NCBI GenBank assembly: GCA_028289805.1
Contig: JANQNI010000013.1
Location: forward strand, 1 to 6,437
Direction: 5' to 3'
Source of the DNA: Thermoplasmatota archaeon
GTDB taxonomy: Archaea; Thermoplasmatota; E2; JACPAO01; JAHFTW01
DNA: 6,437 bases
Below are positions 1 to 5,295 of this stretch, piece by piece. The position numbers were made by a program, and so were the translations under genes. The notes beneath the pieces are model-generated. The model worked only from the letters and a program-made list of their open reading frames with translations. It was not told where the DNA came from and did no database searches. Positions within the stretch are counted from its first letter, which is position 1. Every line of letters begins with the position of its first letter.

Positions 1-20
1 CGCACCACGACAGCTTGGAG

Positions 21-48
21 GGCTCATGAGCCTTGCCGAAGCGTCGGC
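21..48. repeat. 12-bp palindrome followed by a small hairpin, downstream of the last minus-strand gene
   Basis: GGCTCATGAGCC at 21-32 is a perfect palindrome, and GCCGA/TCGGC at 35-39 and 44-48 can pair around a four-base loop. Both lie just beyond the stop codon (53) of the membrane protein gene. No T-run follows on the minus strand, so this is not a standard intrinsic terminator, but it could mark the transcript end or an mRNA 3' structure. Nothing else is seen in bases 1-52. Confidence 0.3.
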
Positions 49-52
49 GGCT

Positions 53-628
53 TCAGGGGCGGCGGGGCGCGTCGTCGTCTCCGGCCGCTCCGGCCTCGCC
101 GCGCCATTCGTCGCCGGCATCGTCGGCTCCGGCGTCCTCCGGGCCCGCGTCCGCACGCTGCCGCTCCTGCTCCCGCTTGCGCAGCAGCTCCTCGACGGCG
201 GGCTTGTACTTGCGCACCGCCTTGCGGCCCTCGTTGATGGCGGTGTCCAGCAACAGCTCCTCCGTCTCGATGCTCTCGTCGTGGAGCTTGCGCGCCGCCA
301 CGCGCAGGGCCAGCTCCTTGGCGTTCTCGGGGTAGCCCTTGTCGATGAGGCGCGTGACGCTGCGCAGGCGCAGGGGCAGGGCGACGAGGGCCGTGAGCAC
401 CACGAGCGGCAGGGAGAGGACGACGACGGTGCCGGCGAACCAGTAGTGCAGCCAGTCCGGCCGGACGATGGCGCCGACGGCGGAGACGTACACGCCCAGG
501 AGGCCGAGGACGAGCAGGAAGACCAGGACGCGCAGGGCCGTGAGGCCGCGCTGGAGGCGCTTGGAGGCGTCGCGCAGCCGCTCGTCCACCAAGCGGTAGA
601 GGGAGGTCGCCCAGGCTGCGCCGGCCAT
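53..628 (-). CDS. Two-helix membrane protein with charged cytoplasmic tail, function unknown
   Basis: I do not recognise a family for this 191-residue protein. After an amphipathic, Arg-rich N-terminal stretch (about 10-30) come two strongly hydrophobic segments, about 33-55 and 63-86, joined by a short loop with Pro-Asp-Trp. Basic residues before the first segment and after the second (RLRSVTRL) predict a hairpin with both ends in the cytoplasm. Residues 95-158 are charged and probably helical, with possible coiled coil near the basic end (ELLRKREQERQR). From about 159 the tail is low-complexity Ala/Gly/Asp/Glu. The ATG at 628 is the first in-frame start after the preceding gene and lies inside a perfect inverted repeat; another ATG at 639 is out of frame. 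It begins 66 bp downstream of the RNase HI gene on the same strand and may be its co-transcribed neighbour. It looks like a real gene because of its clear hydrophobic pattern and strand agreement with its neighbours, but no function can be assigned. Confidence 0.8.
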   Translation of the reverse strand: MAGAAWATSLYRLVDERLRDASKRLQRGLTALRVLVFLLVLGLLGVYVSAVGAIVRPDWLHYWFAGTVVVLSLPLVVLTALVALPLRLRSVTRLIDKGYPENAKELALRVAARKLHDESIETEELLLDTAINEGRKAVRKYKPAVEELLRKREQERQRADAGPEDAGADDAGDEWRGEAGAAGDDDAPRRP

Positions 629-641
629 GGTGGCACCATGG
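625..641. repeat. Perfect 8-bp inverted repeat over a start codon
   Basis: CCATGGTG and CACCATGG flank a single central G. The repeat covers the ATG (628) of the two-helix membrane protein and places a second, out-of-frame ATG at 639 on the same strand. In mRNA the one-base loop would be too tight for a simple hairpin unless inner pairs open, so if it matters it is more likely a protein-binding dyad in DNA. It may also be chance. Confidence 0.4.
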
Positions 642-694
642 GGTGCGCCCCGGTTTCACCGTTGGGGTTTGGATTCGCGCCGCCCGCGCGGCCC

Positions 695-1090
695 TCAGCG
701 TTGCCCCGCGCCCTCGCGCGCCAGGCGGTCCGCGACGGCGTTCTGGTCACGGGGCACCCACTCCAGCGCGTGGGCCGAGAAGCGCCCGAGGAGGTCCATC
801 GCCTCCCGGTACAGGGGCTTGAGGTTCTCCGCCTTGACGCGGTATCGACCCTCCAGGTGGCGCAGGACGAGCTGGCTGTCGCCGCGCACGGTGACGGCGT
901 CGGCGCCCAGTTCGAGGGCGGTGCGCAGGCCACCGATCAGGCCCAGGTACTCCGCCTCGTTGTTCGTGCCGACGCCGGGACCGTCGCGGTACTCCACGCG
1001 GCGGCCGTCGACGACCACGAGGGCGCCGGCGCCCATGGGACCGGGGTTGCCGGAGCAGGCGCCGTCAAACCAGACGTCGGCGTGGACCAC
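695..1090 (-). CDS. rnhA: Ribonuclease HI, short archaeal-type
   Basis: This 131-residue protein is a ribonuclease H of the RNase HI family, which cuts the RNA strand of RNA-DNA hybrids in the cytoplasm and so helps clear R-loops and leftover primers. The fold signature is complete: FDGACSGNPG at 8-17 carries the first catalytic Asp (D9), TNNEAEY at 42-48 carries the catalytic Glu (E47), RGDSQLV at 69-75 carries D71, and NAVADRLAR near the C-terminus carries the last Asp (D121). It is shorter than the E. coli enzyme (about 155 residues), and the stretch after D71 (LEGRYRVKAENLKPLY) is the compact form typical of archaeal and some bacterial RNase HI proteins rather than the basic-protrusion form. 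There is no extra N-terminal hybrid-binding domain. The start is a GTG at 1090; the next ATG (M19) would remove D9. The frame stays open upstream to the TAG of the preceding gene, but without ATG, GTG or TTG. It lies 72 bp after that gene and probably shares its transcript. Confidence 0.93.
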   Translation of the reverse strand: MVHADVWFDGACSGNPGPMGAGALVVVDGRRVEYRDGPGVGTNNEAEYLGLIGGLRTALELGADAVTVRGDSQLVLRHLEGRYRVKAENLKPLYREAMDLLGRFSAHALEWVPRDQNAVADRLAREGAGQR

Positions 1091-1114
1091 GGCGTCGCCC
1101 AGGGGCAGGCCGTT

Positions 1115-1152
1115 GAAAAGGGGGGAGGAAACGGAGGAGACCGAGAGGAAGG
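1115..1152 (-). terminator. Pyrimidine-rich tract in the gap before rnhA, possible weak terminator or spacer
   Basis: On the minus strand the gap after the TAG (1163) of the exported protein is almost all C and T, including TTTCCTCCCCCCTTTTC (1131 to 1115). Archaeal polymerases can stop at T-rich non-template stretches without a hairpin, but the longest T-run is only four, so termination would at best be partial. No TATA-like box for rnhA is visible here, which favours read-through from the upstream gene. Confidence 0.2.
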
Positions 1153-1162
1153 CGGGCCGCGC

Positions 1163-2977
1163 CTACGGCAGCAGGGACTCCAGCTCGCCCGCCAGGGTGG
1201 GGGCCTCGCCGCGGCGCATCTGCTCCAGGAAGGCGCCCAGGGGGCTGCCGAAGTCGGCCAGGACGCCCGCGTCGCGCGTCACGAGGGCACCGCCGACGCC
1301 GGCCTCCGTCTCGAAGGTGGGCTCGACGGCCTCGACGGCTCCGAAGCGGAGTTCGAGGACGTAGGTGACGCGCTCTCCGACGCCGCCGAGGCTGTCGTAG
1401 TAGGCCTCCCAGTCACCCGTCAGCGTGTCGGGGGCGAACTCGGTGACGGTGACGCGGTAGACGCCGTCGCTGCCCCGGCCGGCCGTGTAGGACTCGTGGG
1501 GGGCGTCCACGACGAGGCGGCCGCTCTCCATGAAGCTGGTGCCGTTGCGGTAGGCGGTGACCGACAGGCTCTGGATGCCGGCGGAAACGGGCACGGAGAC
1601 CTCGTCGCAGGGCATGAAGTCGCGTCCGGTGACGACGGGGCAGGAGGCGTCGACGGTCTGGACCCAGTCGGCCGCCAGGGACACGGCGTCCTGGGCGTAG
1701 ACGCGACCGTCGGCGTCGACGCCTTGCAGGAGCAGGGTGTGGCTGCCGGGCTCGTCGACGGTGACGCTCCAGGACGCGCCGGCGGCGCCGGCGTCGAGGA
1801 CGTGACCGTCGGCGTCGACGAACTGGTAGCGCAGGGCGTGGCCGTCGGGGAGTTCGGGGACGCCGACGAGGTCGCTGGTGAAGGTGACGACGGGGGCATC
1901 GGCGGCGTTGACGCGGGCGTGGCTGGACTCGACGACGACGTCGTAGACGGTCTCGGGAACGTCCTCGCCGTGGGCGTCGGCGATGGGGGCCTCGCCGCGC
2001 AGGATGCGCAGGATCTCGGGCGTGTCCTTCTCGGCGCCCTTGAGCAGGCGGGCGCCGGTCATCTCGGCCAGGGCGGTGCCGGTGGCCTCGGTGTAGACCT
2101 CGTAGCGGTCGCCCTGGAAGCTGCCGGCGGCGTCGACGAGGGCACGCACGACGAACTGGTCGCGCACGATGGCCTGGTACTCGGGGGCGTACCAGGCGAT
2201 CTCGTGGACGCCGAGCTGGACGTTGAGGCGCTCGATGTCGGCGCCGAACTTCTCGGCGTCGGCGCGGGCCTGGGCGACGGCCTTCTGGAGGCCGATGGGG
2301 CTGTAGCTGATGTCGACGCGCACGGCGTCCACGTCGACCTGCTGGTCGCCGATGGTGAGGCGCAGCGTCTCCATGGCACCCACCTCGCCCTGGACGAGGA
2401 CGCGGTCCAGGTCGACGTACTCGGTGCCCTCCAGCAGGTCGGCCTCGCCGAAGAGGTCGGAGACGTGCATCTCGCTGCTCCAGCGCTTGCCGTGGGTGAG
2501 GGGGAAGTCGAGGTAGGTGATGGGGGCGTCGGGGCCGAAGGCAAGGTCCTCGTCGTCGACGGTGACGCCGACGGGGGCGAGGTCGCGCTGGCGGTCGGCG
2601 GTGGGGTAGACGGCGAGGTCGGGGAACTCGAAGCGGGCGCCCTCCGCGAGGAAGTGGCCCAGGGGGAAGGTGGCGGCGCCCACGTAGAGGGGCTTGCCGC
2701 CGTGGTCGAACTGGGTGGAGAGGATCTCCTTCTCGACGGGCACGGGGCCGAAGGAGAAGCCGTCGCGGTCACTGAGTTCGCCGGGGACCTCGACGAGGTA
2801 CTCCACGGTGCCGCTGACGTCGTAGGCGAAGGCGTAGCCGGCCTCCCAGCGGGGGGCGTCGACGGAGGCGAAGTCGTCGCCGCTGGCCATGACGACGGCG
2901 CTCGTGGCACCCACGATGACCAGCAGGGCGCTGGCACCGAGGGCGGTCAAGGTCTTGGGGGTCAATCCGAGGAACAT
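1163..2977 (-). CDS. Exported, membrane-anchored beta-rich protein with PKD/Ig-like segment, function unknown
   Basis: This 604-residue protein has one hydrophobic N-terminal segment (about 10-31, LTALGASALLVIVGATSAVV), acting as signal anchor or signal peptide; the rest should lie outside the cell. There is no C-terminal membrane helix or sorting motif. Residues about 45-300 form a beta-rich domain with FPLTHGKRW (158-166), EVGAMETLRL (198-207) and WYAPEYQAIVR (262-272). This order (PL-x-x-GK-x-W, then a G-x-x-E-T strand, then WY-x-P) resembles that of many uncharacterised lipoproteins with a DUF3108-like barrel; that is resemblance by eye only. A helical insert (about 228-255) interrupts it. 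Residues about 360-440 (VTFTSDL, SWSVTVDEPGSHTLLLQGVDADG) look like a PKD/Ig-like domain. C446 and C457 are the only cysteines and could form a disulfide. A further beta domain fills 460-550. The start is ATG 2977; GTG 2986 in frame would add three residues. A TATA-like box lies at 3034-3041. Ligand and function are unknown. Confidence 0.88.
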   Translation of the reverse strand: MFLGLTPKTLTALGASALLVIVGATSAVVMASGDDFASVDAPRWEAGYAFAYDVSGTVEYLVEVPGELSDRDGFSFGPVPVEKEILSTQFDHGGKPLYVGAATFPLGHFLAEGARFEFPDLAVYPTADRQRDLAPVGVTVDDEDLAFGPDAPITYLDFPLTHGKRWSSEMHVSDLFGEADLLEGTEYVDLDRVLVQGEVGAMETLRLTIGDQQVDVDAVRVDISYSPIGLQKAVAQARADAEKFGADIERLNVQLGVHEIAWYAPEYQAIVRDQFVVRALVDAAGSFQGDRYEVYTEATGTALAEMTGARLLKGAEKDTPEILRILRGEAPIADAHGEDVPETVYDVVVESSHARVNAADAPVVTFTSDLVGVPELPDGHALRYQFVDADGHVLDAGAAGASWSVTVDEPGSHTLLLQGVDADGRVYAQDAVSLAADWVQTVDASCPVVTGRDFMPCDEVSVPVSAGIQSLSVTAYRNGTSFMESGRLVVDAPHESYTAGRGSDGVYRVTVTEFAPDTLTGDWEAYYDSLGGVGERVTYVLELRFGAVEAVEPTFETEAGVGGALVTRDAGVLADFGSPLGAFLEQMRRGEAPTLAGELESLLP

Positions 2978-3033
2978 GCGATTCACCGACAGCGGGTCCG
3001 GCCCACCGATTCAGCAGCGACCTTCCTTCGCCC

Positions 3034-3049
3034 TTGATAAGCATATTGG
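3034..3049 (-). promoter_or_regulatory. TATA/BRE-like promoter for the exported protein gene
   Basis: Read on the minus strand this is CCAATATGCTTATCAA, an AT-rich island in the 134-bp gap between the uvrB stop and the next gene. The CTTATCAA part (3041 to 3034) would place an archaeal transcription start near 3010, giving a leader of about 30 nt before ATG 2977. CCAATATG just upstream sits where the BRE is expected. Twelve of its 16 positions match the element in front of the divergent secreted-protein gene at 5259-5274. The rest of the gap (2978-3120) shows no other clear signal. A bacterial -10 reading (TATCAA) is possible, but no matching -35 is seen. Confidence 0.5.
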
Positions 3050-3120
3050 CGGCATCGTTGCATTGGCACGCAGGCTCCACCAGAAGCAGGCGTCGCGTTG
3101 TTGAAACGTCGAGGGGAGCG

Positions 3121-5175
3121 TCAGCCGCTCGCCCGGCGCTTGCCGACCTTGCTCTCGACCCGCTCCTGCGCCGCCTTCTGGCGCTCGCTGGGCTCGTCGG
3201 GCTTGGCGCCCTTGTCCTTCAGCTCGATGATCTCGTCGCGCAGCAGGGCGGCGCGCTCGAAGTCCCACGCCTTGGCGGCCTCCTGCATCTGCTTCTCCAG
3301 CTCGGCCACCAGCTTGTCCAGGTCGGACTTGCTGAGGTCCTTGGCGCGGGTGACGGTGATGGACTCCTTCTTCTCGCCGACGCGCACGCCCTCGATCTCC
3401 ATCCCCTTGATGGAGCGCACGACGGTCTTGGGGGTGATGCCGTGCGCCTCGTTGTACGCCAGTTGCCGGTTGCGGCGCCGTTCGGTCTCCTCCAGGGCGA
3501 ACTTCATGGCGTCGCTCTCGCGGTCGGCGTACATCAGCACGCGGCCGTTGGCGTTGCGCGCGGCGCGGCCGATGGTCTGCACGAGCGAGGTCGCACTGCG
3601 CAGGAAGCCGATCTTGTCGGCGTCGAAGATGGCCACCAGGCTCACCTCCGGCAGGTCGAGGCCCTCCCGCAGCAGGTTGATGCCCACGAGCACGTCGAAC
3701 TCGCCCTTGCGCAGCTTCTCCAGGATGATGATGCGCTCCAGGGTGTCGATGTCCGAGTGGAGGTAGGTGACCTTGAGCTGGAGGTTCTCGTAGTACTTCG
3801 TCAACTCCTCGGCCATCTTCTTCGTCAGCGTCGTGATCAGCACGCGCTCGCCGCGCTCCACGGTCTTCTGGATCTCGCCGTACAGGTCGTCCACCTGGCC
3901 GGAGACGGGCCGCACCTCGACGGGGGGGTCGACGAGGCCCGTCGGGCGGACGATGGCCTCGACGTGGTTCTGCTCGTGCTCCTGCTCGTAGGGCCCCGGC
4001 GTGGCGCTGGTGAAGACGAACTGGTGGACCTTCTTCTCGAACTCGTGGAACTTCAGGGGCCGGTTGTCGAGGGCGGAGGGGAGGCGGAAGCCCCAGTCGA
4101 TGAGGGTCTCCTTGCGCTGCCGGTCGCCGTTGTACATGCCGCGCACCTGGGGGACGGTGACGTGGCTCTCGTCCATGATGCACAGCCAGCCCTCGGGGAA
4201 GTAGTCGAGCAGGCACCAGCCGGGGTCGCCGCGGGGGCGCCCCGAGAGGGGCTGGCTGTAGTTCTCGATGCCGGAGCAGTAGCCGATCTCCAGCAGCATC
4301 TCCATGTCGAAGCGGGTGCGCTGCTCCAGCCGCGCCGCCTCCAGGACCTTCCCGTCCGCCCGCAGTTCCTTCAGCCGCTGGTCGAGTTGGCCCTGGATGC
4401 GGTCGAGGGCGGCCTTCATCTGCGCCTCGGGCACGACCCAGTGCTTGGCGGGGAAGATGCTGAGGCTGGGGTAGTCGTGGATCGTCTCCCCGGTGACCAG
4501 GTGGACGCGCTTGACGGCCTCCACCTCGTCGCCCCACAACTCGATGCGCAGGGGGTGCTCGTCGCCGGGGGGCAGGACGTCCACGGTGTCGCCGCGGACG
4601 CGGAAGGTGCCGGGCTTTAGGTCCGCGTCGTTGCGTTCGTAGTAGATGTCGACGAGCCGGGCCACGAGGGCCTTGCGCTCCCACTCCTGGCCCTTGGCGA
4701 TGACGAGGTGCTGCTCCCGGTAGTCCTCGGGGGAACCCAGGCCGTAGATGCACGAGACCGACGCGACCACGATGACGTCGTCGCGGCTCATCAGCGACAC
4801 CGTCGCGGCGTGGCGCAGCTTCTCGATCTCCTTGTTGACGTCCGACTCCTTGGCGATGTACGTGTCGCTCTGGGGCACGTACGCCTCGGGCTGGTAGTAG
4901 TCGTAGTAGGAGACGAAGTACTCGACGGCGTTGTCGGGGAAGAACGCCTTCATCTCCTCGTAGACCTGCGCCGCCAGCGTCTTGTTGTGGCACATGATGA
5001 GCGTCGGCTTCTGGACGCGCTCGATGGTCTTGGCCATGATGTACGTCTTGCCGACGCCCGTGACGCCCTCCAAGACCTGGAAGCGCAGTCCCTTCTCGAC
5101 GCCGGCTGCGATGGACTCGATGGCCGGCCCCTGGTCGCCCGCGGGCTCGTAGGGGGACTCGACGCGGAAGGGCAC
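3121..5175 (-). CDS. uvrB: Excinuclease ABC subunit UvrB
   Basis: UvrB is the damage-verifying helicase-like subunit of UvrABC nucleotide excision repair; it receives damaged DNA from UvrA and recruits UvrC for incision. From the GTG at 5175 the protein has 684 residues, close to the family norm (E. coli 673), and opens with PFRVESPYEPAGDQ, the usual UvrB beginning. Visible motifs in order are Walker A GVTGVGKT (37-44), the beta-hairpin SYYDYYQPEAYVP (89-101) with its aromatic residues, SVSCIYGLG (139-147), the UvrA/UvrC-interaction region, motif II DESH (335-338), TSATPG, motif V (LLREGLDLPEV), motif VI QTIGRAARN, the ETERRR...HGITP block and a C-terminal UVR domain (about 620-652). Oddities are Val for Ser in Walker A and DADKIGFLRSAT (518-529) where DADKEGFLRSER is usual. 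Other in-frame starts are TTG 5202 and ATG 5274; the ATG overlaps the divergent promoter and adds 33 residues unlike UvrB. The frame stays open to 6372, but that part is antisense to the secreted-protein gene. No uvrA or uvrC lies in the window. Confidence 0.97.
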   Translation of the reverse strand: MPFRVESPYEPAGDQGPAIESIAAGVEKGLRFQVLEGVTGVGKTYIMAKTIERVQKPTLIMCHNKTLAAQVYEEMKAFFPDNAVEYFVSYYDYYQPEAYVPQSDTYIAKESDVNKEIEKLRHAATVSLMSRDDVIVVASVSCIYGLGSPEDYREQHLVIAKGQEWERKALVARLVDIYYERNDADLKPGTFRVRGDTVDVLPPGDEHPLRIELWGDEVEAVKRVHLVTGETIHDYPSLSIFPAKHWVVPEAQMKAALDRIQGQLDQRLKELRADGKVLEAARLEQRTRFDMEMLLEIGYCSGIENYSQPLSGRPRGDPGWCLLDYFPEGWLCIMDESHVTVPQVRGMYNGDRQRKETLIDWGFRLPSALDNRPLKFHEFEKKVHQFVFTSATPGPYEQEHEQNHVEAIVRPTGLVDPPVEVRPVSGQVDDLYGEIQKTVERGERVLITTLTKKMAEELTKYYENLQLKVTYLHSDIDTLERIIILEKLRKGEFDVLVGINLLREGLDLPEVSLVAIFDADKIGFLRSATSLVQTIGRAARNANGRVLMYADRESDAMKFALEETERRRNRQLAYNEAHGITPKTVVRSIKGMEIEGVRVGEKKESITVTRAKDLSKSDLDKLVAELEKQMQEAAKAWDFERAALLRDEIIELKDKGAKPDEPSERQKAAQERVESKVGKRRASG

Positions 5176-5258
5176 GGCGCCGACACGCGGTCGGCCCGTC
5201 AAAGGGGTTGCTTCCGGGGCCGGAGCGCCCCCAAGGGTGCAATGGTCCAGCAAAAGAG

Positions 5259-5274
5259 CCAAATTGTTTATCAT
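5259..5274 (+). promoter_or_regulatory. TATA/BRE-like promoter of a leaderless gene, possibly bidirectional
   Basis: CCAAATTGTTTATCAT is an AT-rich patch in GC-rich surroundings. TTTATCAT (5267-5274) ends 21 nt before the ATG at 5296, the spacing expected when an archaeal transcript starts at or very near its start codon; no Shine-Dalgarno site is present. CCAAATTG occupies the BRE position. It is also the only AT-rich site in the gap between divergent genes (5176-5295), so uvrB transcription may start from the same box read in the other direction (ATAAACAA), which would give uvrB a leader of roughly 65-70 nt to GTG 5175. The use of this site for uvrB is inference. Confidence 0.6.
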
Positions 5275-5295
5275 CCAGATCAGCGCGCTTCGACC

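Noticed and set aside
1400..2900. Many recurring GTCGACG-like words, possibly a repeat array or DNA-uptake words
   Set aside because: They follow Asp/Val/Asp-Ala codon pairs written with GC-ending codons in a GC-rich gene. They are irregularly spaced and not conserved as units.
26..3037. A 1003-codon open frame on the plus strand across three genes
   Set aside because: It is antisense to three supported minus-strand genes, including RNase HI with all catalytic residues. Its product is a low-complexity Gly/Val/Asp/Ala string, as expected from the antisense of GC-rich coding DNA.
3034..4620. A 528-codon plus-strand frame opposite uvrB
   Set aside because: Leu/Val/Gly-rich antisense translation of a clearly conserved UvrB sequence; no domain is recognisable.
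3011..5242. A 743-codon minus-strand frame overlapping uvrB out of register
   Set aside because: Arg/Gly/Pro/Ala-rich shadow of uvrB in another frame; the in-register frame has every UvrB motif.
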